This document shows positions 52,349 to 61,418 of a DNA stretch of 64,000 nt, one piece after another. The translations under genes and the position numbers were made by a program. How positions within the stretch are numbered: position 1 is the first letter of the stretch; each line of letters starts with the position of its first letter. Below the pieces are notes generated by a model, which was not told the origin of the DNA, ran no database searches, and saw only the letters and a list, made by a program, of their open reading frames with translations. This stretch comes from Microvenator marinus (lineage in GTDB: Bacteria > Myxococcota_A > Bradymonadia > Bradymonadales > Bradymonadaceae): NCBI RefSeq assembly GCF_007993755.1, contig NZ_CP042467.1, positions 1,079,501 to 1,143,500 of the forward strand, written 5' to 3'.

Positions 52349-55300
52349 ATGAGTAAAACGGCTATGACGAAGCACCAACCAGAAAACGGTTTTGCACATA
52401 ATCCCGACCCGATCGAAGGCGTCGAGGCTCGAATCAAACGAAACGTCGCTGGCGACGTGACCATCAGCTTTGGCGATGGCTCTGAGCCGATGAACGTCTC
52501 CCGACGCGAATTTATGCGGATTGGCGGCGTCGCTGCAGCTACGGCTGCCATGACTGGCACCGGCTGTAACGCGATGCGCAACGACGTTGAATACATCGTT
52601 CCCTACGTTGACCGGCCAGAAGAAGTACGCATCGGGACACCCAATTACTACACGACGGTTTGCTCAGGCTGTAATGCAGGCTGCGGCGCACTCGTGACTA
52701 GCCGGGGCGGTCGACCGATCAAGCTCGATGGCAACCCGCACCACCCACTTAGCCAAGGCGCCCTCTGCTCTCGCGGACTCGCCTCGTACATGAATCTCTA
52801 CGATCCGGACCGCGCCAAGTCTCCTCTCAAGGTAGCTCAAGGTGGCGGACACACGCCGGTCAAATGGGAGGAAGTTGACCGTACTGTCATCTCGGCCGTG
52901 GAAAAAGCAACCAGTGGCGGTGGCATCGGTATCCTCACGCAAAACTTCCATGGAAGTGCACGCAAGGCTCTTCTGGCCGCTATCCAAAAGGGGCTGCCAG
53001 GCCTTAAGCACTACCAGTATGACGCGATCAATTCGGAGGCTCTGCGCGCTGCGAATCAAGCCACCTATTCAGATGCCCACATCCCATCTTACGACTTTTC
53101 GAAGGCGGATTACGTGGTGTCGCTTGGAAGTGACTTCCTCGGCTCGTGGCTCTCGCCGGTGCTCTTCACCAAGCAGTTCTCAAGCCGACGCAACCCAGAC
53201 GGCAACATGAACAAGATGGTGGCCTTTGAAGGCGCCATGACACTCACGGGTATGAACGCTGACGAGAGATTCCGCGTACGTCCGGGAGACCTTGTCCATA
53301 TCGCAATGGCGCTCTTGCACACGGTTCTCGTCACACGAAAGACCGGAGCCCTTTCAAACTCGCCGATCGCTGCAGCTGTTCAGGCGTTCTCCCCTGCTGA
53401 AGTTGCCTCCAAGCTCGGTATCGATGCGGATGCACTCACGCGGGTCGGGCAAGAACTCGCCGACAACGCAGGAAAAAGCCTTATCGTAGCCGGTGGAACC
53501 GCAAGCGCGACGGCTCAAGGTGTCTCTCTTGAAGTCGCCGTGAACGCGCTTAACGCGGCGCTCGGAAACGTCGGCAACACGGTCGACCACGTCAACGTGT
53601 CGAATCAACAGAGCGGCACACTCCAAGACCTCAAGACCCTCATCGCCGATATCAATGCGGGCAAGATCGATGTGCTTATCATCGACAGAGCCAACCCAAT
53701 CTACTCGGCTCCGCGCTCCCTGGGTTTTGAGGATGCGCTGAAGAAGGTCAAGCTTGTCATCAGCACCACGGATCGTGTTGATGAGACAAGCCTATTCGCA
53801 TCTTATCTTGCTCCTGCTGGACACCAGCTCGAGCAATGGGGCGACTCGAATCCGGTTGGAAATGTCTTTGCCATCCAGCAGCCAGTCATCCTGCCATTGC
53901 ACGACACACGAGGTTTCGAGCATAGCTTGATGGTGTGGTTCGGAAGCGCCCTACCCGGTGTATTCGACGTCTACCTCGCGGAGCCCCAAGCGCCTGCTGG
54001 AACACGTGCACCTGGCGTCCCAACTGACCCAGGCCCATGGTACCGATTCATCCGCCAACATTGGGAGACCACGCTTTTCCCGCGTGCTCGCTCTATGGCT
54101 TCATTCGACCAATTCTGGATGGAGACCTTGCAAAAAGGCGTGTTTGAACTCGAGGTACAGGCACGTCGCCAACCTAATTTTGAGGCGAACAAAGCACTGG
54201 CGTTACTCCCAACGGCATTGCCCGAAGCGACAACCAACGAGCCTGGGGATCTCAGCAAGAAAGAGATTCAACTCGTCGCAACACCCACAATGTTCGACGG
54301 TGAGCACGCAAACAACGGCCACCTGCAAGAAACTCCTGAAGTCGTTACTAAGCACGTCTGGGGCTCTTACGCCATGGTGTCCCCTGCCACATTCAAGGCA
54401 GCAAAACTCAAGTCCGGACAAGTACTCAGCATTGCGCTAGAGAACGTGGTTCGCGAATTCCAAGTCATCATGCAACCAGGCATGCACGACGACGTCATCG
54501 GCATTCCACTCGGATACGGCCGAACGGCAGCCGGTGTGGTCGGAAATGAAGTCGGCGAGAACGGCTTCCTCTTTGGGCATGAGTCGGAAGGACGGCATAT
54601 TTTGGCCGGCCTGAAACTCGAAGTAAAAGACAGCAAGCGCACCGAGAAACTCTCGGTGATCAAAGGAGCAGGCGTTATCGACCTGCACCGCCGCAACTAC
54701 TTCGCGTCGACAACCCTTGAAGAATACAAGGAAGACAAGTCGGCAGGCGTACACAAGCACCCAGACCTCAATGACATGTGGGATCGCCACAAGTACGAAG
54801 TCAAATGGGGCATGGCAATCGACCTTTCGAAGTGCACTGGATGTTCAGCTTGCGTCACAGCATGCCAGGAAGAGAACAACATCCCAGTAGTCGGACGTAC
54901 CGGTATTCTCGAAGGCCGAGAAATGCACTGGATGCGCATCGACCGCTACTACGAGATGCCGCACGAGGCCGCTCACAAGCAGTCTAACCCAGTCAACTTC
55001 GCTGCCCTTGCACACCAGCAGTACAGCGACTCTGGCGACCCAATGCTGCACCCTGAGCCTCTTGTCGCACTTGCTGAATACATGGATGAGCCACGCGTGC
55101 TCTTCCAACCGATGATGTGTCAGCACTGTGAAAATGCCCCTTGCGAGAATGTGTGTCCGGTGGCTGCCACCATGCACAGCGAGGACGGCCTCAACCAGAT
55201 GATCTACAACCGTTGTGTGGGTACCCGTTATTGCTCCAATAACTGCCCATTCAAAGTTCGACGCTATAACTGGTTCAACTACGCCGTGGACCGAAGCGAC

Positions 55301-55729
55301 ACTGTGTTCGCTCGACTCTACCCAGAGCTCGGAGAGCACAAGCGCCTCAATATCGAGGAGCCGCTGCCGATGGCGATGAACCCAGAGGTGACCGTCCGCG
55401 AGCGAGGTATCATGGAAAAGTGTACCTTCTGTGTACACCGTATCCGCCGCGCTAATTGGACGCTTCGTCAAGAGGGACGCACCAAGTTCCGCGATGGCGA
55501 CGTGGTCACAGCTTGCCAACAGGCATGCCCGGCCGACGCTATCGTCTTTGGTAACCTCATGGACGAAACCAGCGCAGTGGCAAAACTGCACGCTGTAGAA
55601 CGTAAGATTACGCCACTTGATGAAGTCGGAGTTCGCTCGTCTGTGGCTTATTTGACTAATGTTTGGAATGCCCCGAAGCCTGCGCATGAAGCAGACCACG
55701 GAGCCGCTGACCAAAAAGAAACACACTGA
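52349..55729 (+). CDS. actB: Alternative complex III subunit ActB, molybdopterin-like plus iron-sulfur protein
   Basis: The 1126-residue protein joins two modules. Residues 50-790 form a molybdopterin oxidoreductase-like domain preceded by a twin-arginine signal (SRREFMRIGG, 51-60). Residues 820-1126 carry four cysteine clusters (CTGCSACVTAC near 828, CQHCENAPCENVC near 925, CVGTRYCSNNC near 956, and CTFC...CQQAC near 1025-1060) for iron-sulfur centres. In ActB the Mo-like domain has no molybdenum cofactor; the iron-sulfur domain passes electrons from quinol to ActA. The N-terminus also keeps a CxxCxxxC...C set (105-140). A second ATG lies five codons in. Confidence 0.95.
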   Translation: MSKTAMTKHQPENGFAHNPDPIEGVEARIKRNVAGDVTISFGDGSEPMNVSRREFMRIGGVAAATAAMTGTGCNAMRNDVEYIVPYVDRPEEVRIGTPNYYTTVCSGCNAGCGALVTSRGGRPIKLDGNPHHPLSQGALCSRGLASYMNLYDPDRAKSPLKVAQGGGHTPVKWEEVDRTVISAVEKATSGGGIGILTQNFHGSARKALLAAIQKGLPGLKHYQYDAINSEALRAANQATYSDAHIPSYDFSKADYVVSLGSDFLGSWLSPVLFTKQFSSRRNPDGNMNKMVAFEGAMTLTGMNADERFRVRPGDLVHIAMALLHTVLVTRKTGALSNSPIAAAVQAFSPAEVASKLGIDADALTRVGQELADNAGKSLIVAGGTASATAQGVSLEVAVNALNAALGNVGNTVDHVNVSNQQSGTLQDLKTLIADINAGKIDVLIIDRANPIYSAPRSLGFEDALKKVKLVISTTDRVDETSLFASYLAPAGHQLEQWGDSNPVGNVFAIQQPVILPLHDTRGFEHSLMVWFGSALPGVFDVYLAEPQAPAGTRAPGVPTDPGPWYRFIRQHWETTLFPRARSMASFDQFWMETLQKGVFELEVQARRQPNFEANKALALLPTALPEATTNEPGDLSKKEIQLVATPTMFDGEHANNGHLQETPEVVTKHVWGSYAMVSPATFKAAKLKSGQVLSIALENVVREFQVIMQPGMHDDVIGIPLGYGRTAAGVVGNEVGENGFLFGHESEGRHILAGLKLEVKDSKRTEKLSVIKGAGVIDLHRRNYFASTTLEEYKEDKSAGVHKHPDLNDMWDRHKYEVKWGMAIDLSKCTGCSACVTACQEENNIPVVGRTGILEGREMHWMRIDRYYEMPHEAAHKQSNPVNFAALAHQQYSDSGDPMLHPEPLVALAEYMDEPRVLFQPMMCQHCENAPCENVCPVAATMHSEDGLNQMIYNRCVGTRYCSNNCPFKVRRYNWFNYAVDRSDTVFARLYPELGEHKRLNIEEPLPMAMNPEVTVRERGIMEKCTFCVHRIRRANWTLRQEGRTKFRDGDVVTACQQACPADAIVFGNLMDETSAVAKLHAVERKITPLDEVGVRSSVAYLTNVWNAPKPAHEADHGAADQKETH

Positions 55730-55753
55730 GTTTAACCGACACTGGACGCGACA

Positions 55754-57208
55754 ATGAGTATTTCTGCAATTCCAGATGGAGAGCTCCAAGGGCTCCCACA
55801 CATCGAGAAGGACGCTGGTCCTCTCGGGGGTACGCAAGCAATTCGCGAACCCCTGGTCACCGGCAATAAGTCCTATGCGGATGTGAGTGAAGATGTTTCG
55901 AAGCATACCGAAACCTTCCCGACCAAGCTTTGGTGGGGTGCCTTTGGCATCTCCGCGCTCTTCGCCGCACTATTCGTCGGCTCACTCGGTGTGGCGATTG
56001 GAACTGGTATCGGTACCACCGGTATCTCCCACCCCGTCGGCTGGGGTGTGTTCATCATCAACTTCGTTTTTTGGATTGGTATTGGTCACGCCGGAACTCT
56101 GATTTCGGCCATCCTTTTCCTCTTCCGACAGAACTGGAGAACGGCGATTAACCGTTCGGCAGAGGCGATGACCATCTTCGCGGTTTTGACTGCTTTGGTC
56201 TTCCCGTTGATGCACACGGGTCGCCCATGGCTCGCTGCCTACTGGCTGCTTCCGTTGCCAAACGGCCGTGGTCCGCTCTGGGTTAACTTCAACTCGCCCC
56301 TCCTCTGGGACGTGTTTGCGGTTTCGACCTACGGCACCATTTCGGCTGTGTTCTGGTACATCGGACTCGTGCCGGACCTCGCGACCCTACGTGACCGCGC
56401 GAAACACCCGATCCGCAAGAAGATCTACGGAATTCTCGCGCTCGGTTGGACCGGCGGAAACCGCTCTTGGCGCCATTATGAGTCGGCGTACCTCATGCTC
56501 GCCGGACTCGCGACACCACTCGTGCTTTCGGTTCACACCATCGTTTCGTTCGACTTCGCAACCTCGGTGATTCCAGGCTGGCACACCACCATCTTCCCAC
56601 CTTACTTCGTGGGCGGCGCTATCTTCTCGGGATTCGCCATGGTGGCCACCTTGCTCATCATCATGCGTAAGGTCTTCAATCTCGAAAATTACATCACGGT
56701 CAACCACCTCGAAGCCATGGCCAAGGTCATGCTCACGACCTCCATGGTTGTTGGCTCGGCCTACGTCATCGAGTTCGTGATCGCCTATTACTCGGGCGTC
56801 GAAGGTGAGCGATTCCACTTCGCCAACCGTATGTTTGGACCGTATGGCTGGTCGGGATGGATTCTCTACACGTGCAACATGTTGGTTCCCCAACTTCTGT
56901 GGTTCAAGTCTATACGCAGGAATATCGCGGTCCTCTTTGTGCTCACCATATTCATCAACATCGGTATGTGGTTTGAGCGCTACGTGATCGTCGTCATCTC
57001 CTTGCAGCGTGACTTCTTGCCAAGCTCTTGGGGAGGCTACGGCTTCAAGGTCATGGACTGGGCACTAACTATCGGTTCCTTTGGATGGTTCATGACCATG
57101 TTCCTACTTTTCTGCCGCATTCTACCTACGATCTGTATGTTCGAGGTCAAAGCTGTGATGGACCCAGATAAAGCGTCGCGATTCGCGCAACAAAAGGGAG
57201 GTCAATGA
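55754..57208 (+). CDS. actC: Alternative complex III subunit ActC (NrfD/PsrC-type membrane quinol subunit)
   Basis: The 484-residue protein is very hydrophobic with about ten transmembrane helices from residue 60 on ([18 protein letters not shown]..., [26 protein letters not shown], ...). It matches the NrfD/PsrC fold; ActC is the quinol-binding membrane subunit next to ActB. Motifs such as [12 protein letters not shown] and [18 protein letters not shown] are typical. It overlaps actD by four bases. Confidence 0.95.
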   Translation: MSISAIPDGELQGLPHIEKDAGPLGGTQAIREPLVTGNKSYADVSEDVSKHTETFPTKLWWGAFGISALFAALFVGSLGVAIGTGIGTTGISHPVGWGVFIINFVFWIGIGHAGTLISAILFLFRQNWRTAINRSAEAMTIFAVLTALVFPLMHTGRPWLAAYWLLPLPNGRGPLWVNFNSPLLWDVFAVSTYGTISAVFWYIGLVPDLATLRDRAKHPIRKKIYGILALGWTGGNRSWRHYESAYLMLAGLATPLVLSVHTIVSFDFATSVIPGWHTTIFPPYFVGGAIFSGFAMVATLLIIMRKVFNLENYITVNHLEAMAKVMLTTSMVVGSAYVIEFVIAYYSGVEGERFHFANRMFGPYGWSGWILYTCNMLVPQLLWFKSIRRNIAVLFVLTIFINIGMWFERYVIVVISLQRDFLPSSWGGYGFKVMDWALTIGSFGWFMTMFLLFCRILPTICMFEVKAVMDPDKASRFAQQKGGQ

Positions 57209-57999
57209 TGAGCGAAGACATCAAAGACCAAGAAGAAAAAGAGCAGACAGCTGAAACAGCTGAAGAAGTCTCAGAAGAGTCCGAAGCTGCTTCCACTGAG
57301 GAAGCAACATCGGAGGAAGCTGGCGAAGAATCGCAAGCAGAAGTCGCAGAGGAGGAAACTCCTGCTGACGCCGACGAGCCTTCGGATGAAGCTGCTGAGG
57401 AGCCTGCTGCTGAAGAAGAGCCTGCTGCTGAAGTCGAACCTCCAGTGGCTGCTGCTGACGAAGCTGCGGCTGATGAAGGCGATGTCATGGGCATGGCAGC
57501 TTTCTTTGACCACCCTCATCACCTGCTTTATGCAGCCGAAGAGGCACGAGACAAGAAGTTCGAGCGCTGGGATGCTTACTCCCCCTTCCCTATTCACGGG
57601 ATGGACCAAGCCATGGGCTTGAAGCGGTCTTGGATTCCTTGGGTCACCTTTACGGCTGGCCTCACGGGTACGATGGCCGCTGCAGGGCTACAGTTTGGAA
57701 TCATGGGATTCGATTGGCCGATGGTCTATGGCGGAAAGCCATTCATCGCCTGGCCGTCTTTCGTACCGATCATGTTCGAGCTCACCGTGCTTTTTGCGGG
57801 TGTTACAACAGGAATCGTCATGCTGATCGCAGCCGGATGTTTCCGACGCAATCACATCATCGACCCAGGTATCTCGAACGATAGGTTTGTGCTTTGGATT
57901 TCTGCCGAAGACCCAGCCTTTGAAGCCGAAGAAGTCAAAAAGTTCATGCTCGACCTGAATCCGTCTGAGGTTCGGACCGTGAGGAAGGCAGGTAACTGA
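57205..57999 (+). CDS. actD: Alternative complex III subunit ActD (DUF3341) with acidic N-terminal extension
   Basis: Residues about 95-264 match DUF3341/Act[47 protein letters not shown], then two transmembrane helices (about 150-215) around [12 protein letters not shown]. The first 93 residues are almost entirely Glu, Ala, Asp, Ser, Pro and Thr with repeats such as [11 protein letters not shown]. Usual ActD proteins lack this extension (about 170-200 residues). ActD holds the complex together near ActC/ActF. actE starts one base after the stop. Confidence 0.92.
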   Translation: MMSEDIKDQEEKEQTAETAEEVSEESEAASTEEATSEEAGEESQAEVAEEETPADADEPSDEAAEEPAAEEEPAAEVEPPVAAADEAAADEGDVMGMAAFFDHPHHLLYAAEEARDKKFERWDAYSPFPIHGMDQAMGLKRSWIPWVTFTAGLTGTMAAAGLQFGIMGFDWPMVYGGKPFIAWPSFVPIMFELTVLFAGVTTGIVMLIAAGCFRRNHIIDPGISNDRFVLWISAEDPAFEAEEVKKFMLDLNPSEVRTVRKAGN

Positions 58000-58000
58000 A

Positions 58001-58597
58001 ATGAAGAATCTTAAAAAGTTCATTACAACCGGTGCCCTCTTGGGCCTGAGCCTCGGCGCAAGCGGATGTTTGGATTGGTGGCCCGAGTTCGGAATTCCTG
58101 CGGGCAAGCAGCCTTGGGGCGAGCTCAACCCACTCCAAGAGATGCATACGTCTCCTGCAATCAAGGACCAGGGACCCGAGGGCATGCGCTACCTTCCCCC
58201 CGGCACGGTACCAGTAGGCTTCAGGCCAAACCCAATTCCTGCAGACCAGGCAGCGAATTCGGCGGTCCTCAAAAACCCTGTGCCCATCAACGATCAGTCG
58301 ATGCGATACGGCAAGCTTATGTACGAAACAACGTGCATCGTTTGTCACGGCGACGACGGAAGAGGCATGGGTTACATCGTACCCAAGTACCCACAACCAC
58401 CCGACCTTACGTCAGCGCGTGCCCGCGATTGGACGGATGGACAAATCTATCACGTCATTTCGCACGGCCAGGGAACCATGGGTTCTTATAAAAGTCAGCT
58501 TAAGCCGGAAGAAAGGTGGGCCGTTGTTAATTATGTAAGGGCGTTACAACGCGCTCAGTACCCAGAACCAACGGATCTGGAAAACCTTACGGAATGA
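58001..58597 (+). CDS. actE: Alternative complex III subunit ActE, mono-heme cytochrome c lipoprotein
   Basis: The 198-residue protein has a lipoprotein signal (LLGLSLGASG-Cys23) and one heme site CIVCH at 112-116 in a cytochrome c fold with GMGYIVPKYPQPPDLTS and GTMGSYKSQL (likely distal Met). ActE takes electrons from ActA and can hand them to soluble or oxidase-bound cytochromes. It lies between actD and actF as in other act operons. Confidence 0.94.
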   Translation: MKNLKKFITTGALLGLSLGASGCLDWWPEFGIPAGKQPWGELNPLQEMHTSPAIKDQGPEGMRYLPPGTVPVGFRPNPIPADQAANSAVLKNPVPINDQSMRYGKLMYETTCIVCHGDDGRGMGYIVPKYPQPPDLTSARARDWTDGQIYHVISHGQGTMGSYKSQLKPEERWAVVNYVRALQRAQYPEPTDLENLTE

Positions 58598-58668
58598 GTA
58601 GCGGGCCTGGCCCACACCAACTTGTACGCACCGGGTGAACGCACCCTTGATTTAATGAGTTTGTACTT

Positions 58669-59937
58669 ATGGCACATCACGAACACGAAGTAAGAGCCCC
58701 CAAGGCCTTTGAAGTTCCTGCCAAGTTTCGCACGGCTTGTCTTGCGATGGCTGTTCTGGGGTTTGCTGGTTTCGGCGTAGGACTCTTTGTTGATTACTAC
58801 GCGGCGTGGAACGGCTACCTCATCGGCTTTTGGTTCACGCTGAGCCTCGGCCTTGCCGGTGCGTTCCTCAACGCCACCCAGTACCTGGCAATCGCGGGCT
58901 GGAGTGTGTCCGTCCGAAGGATCGGCGAAGCCATGGCACAATATGTTCCAGTGGCTGCGGTCCTTTTCATCGGGTTGATCTTCGGTGGTGAAAAACTCTA
59001 CCACTGGTGGGACCCAGCTTACGTGCAAGCCGATTCGATCCTCCAAAAGAAGGCTGCCGTCTTGGATAGCACCGTTTTTTCGGCGGCATGCATCATCTCT
59101 TTGGCGGCCATGTCGGCCCTTATCTTTAAGATCCGTAGTCTCTCATTGAAGATGGACTCATCATCAGACCCATCAATCTACCCGAAGCAAAAGACCATCA
59201 GCGCGGTCTTCCTTATCGTGTACGTAATTGGTTTCGCGATTCTCAGCTGGTACTGCCTGATGTCACTTGAGCCCCACTGGTTCAGCACCATGTGGTCGGT
59301 CTATATGTTCGCTGGCATGTTCCAGAGCGGACTCGCTTTGACCATCTTGATCATGCTCTGGTTGATGGATCGCGACTACTTTGGCGACTTTGTGAGCACT
59401 AAGCAGGTCCACGATCTGGGCCAGTTCATGTTCGCGTTCACCGTCTTCTACATGTACATCGCGTTTAGCCAATTCCTCTTGATTTGGTACGCGAACATCC
59501 CTGAGGAAGCGATGTTCTACGTCACCCGTGGAACCCCACCAGATGTCACCACGGGATGGGAAGTCATCACCTGGAGCATTCCAGTACTGAAGTTCCTCGT
59601 ACCCTTCTTCATCTTGCTCCCTCAGGAGCACAAGAAGAACAAGTACAATATCCTTCGATACACAGCGGTCGGACTTGTCATTATGCAGTTGGTCGAAGTG
59701 TGGTGGATTGTAGCCCCAACCCCCCATGAAAAAGGTGCACTCGCGGCAGCGCCGTCGATGCCAATCTTCGAGCTCCTCACAACGATGGGCTTTATGGGTG
59801 TCTTTGGATTTGTAGTTGCGACCCAGCTCGCCAAAGCCAACCTCGTACCGACAAAAGATCCGTTCCTCGCTGAGTCGATCGAACATCATCATCATGGGGT
59901 GCGGCCTCCGCGTCCCGAAAATATCGTGATTTCCTGA
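58669..59937 (+). CDS. actF: Alternative complex III subunit ActF (membrane subunit)
   Basis: The 422-residue protein is hydrophobic with about ten transmembrane helices (for example CLAMAVLGFAGFGVGLFVDYY, YLIGFWFTLSLGLAGAFLNA, VPVAAVLFIGLIFGG). ActF is homologous to ActC/NrfD-type proteins and completes the membrane part of the complex, perhaps a proton path. The C-terminus (KDPFLAESIEHHHHGVRPP) is cytoplasmic and His-rich. It follows actE after 71 bases. Confidence 0.93.
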   Translation: MAHHEHEVRAPKAFEVPAKFRTACLAMAVLGFAGFGVGLFVDYYAAWNGYLIGFWFTLSLGLAGAFLNATQYLAIAGWSVSVRRIGEAMAQYVPVAAVLFIGLIFGGEKLYHWWDPAYVQADSILQKKAAVLDSTVFSAACIISLAAMSALIFKIRSLSLKMDSSSDPSIYPKQKTISAVFLIVYVIGFAILSWYCLMSLEPHWFSTMWSVYMFAGMFQSGLALTILIMLWLMDRDYFGDFVSTKQVHDLGQFMFAFTVFYMYIAFSQFLLIWYANIPEEAMFYVTRGTPPDVTTGWEVITWSIPVLKFLVPFFILLPQEHKKNKYNILRYTAVGLVIMQLVEVWWIVAPTPHEKGALAAAPSMPIFELLTTMGFMGVFGFVVATQLAKANLVPTKDPFLAESIEHHHHGVRPPRPENIVIS

Positions 59938-59945
59938 GGGTGCCC

Positions 59946-61331
59946 ATGAAGTACTCATATGTAAAACGCGCCATTCAAGGCGCTGTCCTCGCCGGGGGCG
60001 CCATTGCTCTCTTCCCAGCACTGGACGTGGCAGCACAAGGCATCGGTTTGAGAAAGCTCGATGAAATGCTTTCACCGACCAATGCGACTCTTGAGCGCGG
60101 GCAAAAGGTTTATGCAGAACAGTGCGTTTCTTGCCACGGCGAAGATGGCAAAGGTGGTGCGCCGCTCGCGCAGAACTTTGACCCTCCCGCCCAAGCTTTT
60201 ACTGGTCAGTTCAAGTATGGCCACGGTCCAATTGCGATTTACAACGCGATTTCGGTCGGTGACATGCAAACACCACCAGTGGAGGGACAAGAGACGATCA
60301 GTGCCAAACACCCGGCCGTCTTTAACCACGTTCCCTTCCAAGACCGCTGGGCAGTAGCGCACTATGTGCGAACGCTCGGTGGAAACGGAGCACCTGACTC
60401 TGCGGCACTACGGGAGCGCGCAGAGTTTGAGGCTGAGAATGGCGTGTGTTTTGAGAGCGTCAAGGCCGGTATTGCTGACCGCGTCGCCCCTAAAGGCGAT
60501 GAGCAGCTTGCTAAAGGCAAAGAACTCTACGCAGCCCAGTGCTCATCATGTCACGGCGCGGAAGGAAAAGGCGACGGTGCTGCTGCGGCGGCGTTGAACC
60601 CCAAGCCAAGAAACTTCCACTCTGTTGACGAAAAGTGGACGGTCGGAACGAGTCCACTCGGGGTGTTTAACGTACTCAGCGTAGGTATTGCTGGTACATC
60701 GATGGCATCTTACGCTTCTTTGAGCGAAGACGATCGTTGGGCGCTGACACACTATATCCGTCAGTGGGTTCCTGAAAACCAGCTACAAGAGTCAACGGAG
60801 GACGAGGTGGTTGACGTTTGTCGTGCGCTAAGCACGCCACCGAAGCCCCCCGCCATCCCGCTCGAAGTCGCGATTAACGCCCTCATCAAGGATTATCCGA
60901 CCTCGAGAGCAAGGGAGTTCGCCAAGTACGGTGACGTGCTCTTGCATGCGGGTGCGGACGCCGCAAAGGGCGAAGCCGTCTACAATGCATCTTGCGCCTC
61001 CTGCCACGGAGCTGGCGGCGTTGGGTCTGCAAACGGACCTTACGGAGCGTTTCCTCCTTATCTCTACCTCCAGGTCAACAGGCTCGTTCCTGCGATGGCC
61101 GGTGGAGATACAGCGTCGTTTGCTCAGCGGTCGATTGGAGGCGTGCACGCCACCCTTCCTGACATGTCGGCCGCTTCACATTTGACGGTTGAAGATTGGC
61201 GAAATGTTCAGGCATATGTCGCGCGTTTTGAGGGTGAAGGCACCGTTCGGGTGAACGAGCCTGCGCCGCCTCAAGTCGACGCGGTAGAAGAGCCGGCTGC
61301 ACAAGCACCGGCAACCGAGAGTGTTGAGTAG
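59946..61331 (+). CDS. Tri-heme cytochrome c (three tandem cytochrome c domains)
   Basis: The ATG at 59946 (GAGGGTG upstream) gives 461 residues with a signal peptide or anchor (VKRAIQGAVLAGGAIALFPALDVAA). Three cytochrome c domains carry heme sites at 60-64 (CVSCH), 199-203 (CSSCH) and 350-354 (CASCH), each followed by HG. The C-terminal 30 residues are Pro/Ala/Glu-rich. Its place between actF and coxB suggests it carries electrons from alternative complex III to the oxidase. It is not a standard act gene; the nearest known class is multi-heme class I cytochrome c. Confidence 0.85.
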   Translation: MKYSYVKRAIQGAVLAGGAIALFPALDVAAQGIGLRKLDEMLSPTNATLERGQKVYAEQCVSCHGEDGKGGAPLAQNFDPPAQAFTGQFKYGHGPIAIYNAISVGDMQTPPVEGQETISAKHPAVFNHVPFQDRWAVAHYVRTLGGNGAPDSAALRERAEFEAENGVCFESVKAGIADRVAPKGDEQLAKGKELYAAQCSSCHGAEGKGDGAAAAALNPKPRNFHSVDEKWTVGTSPLGVFNVLSVGIAGTSMASYASLSEDDRWALTHYIRQWVPENQLQESTEDEVVDVCRALSTPPKPPAIPLEVAINALIKDYPTSRAREFAKYGDVLLHAGADAAKGEAVYNASCASCHGAGGVGSANGPYGAFPPYLYLQVNRLVPAMAGGDTASFAQRSIGGVHATLPDMSAASHLTVEDWRNVQAYVARFEGEGTVRVNEPAPPQVDAVEEPAAQAPATESVE

Positions 61332-61418
61332 TATCGCATTGGCGAGTGAACATAGGTAAAACAGGAGCTGATCGACACAGGCCTCGCAGCATTTGGTAGG
61401 CAGTTTCGGTCAAGGTAA

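Noticed and set aside
54845-55906. 353-residue open frame on the minus strand
   Set aside because: It is antisense to actB, which has full family support; the Val/His-rich translation has no known motif.
57147-57494. Ser/Ala-rich minus-strand frame
   Set aside because: Complement of the Glu/Ala repeats of ActD; low complexity only.
59263-60075. 270-residue minus-strand frame
   Set aside because: Antisense to actF and the tri-heme cytochrome, both with clear family motifs.
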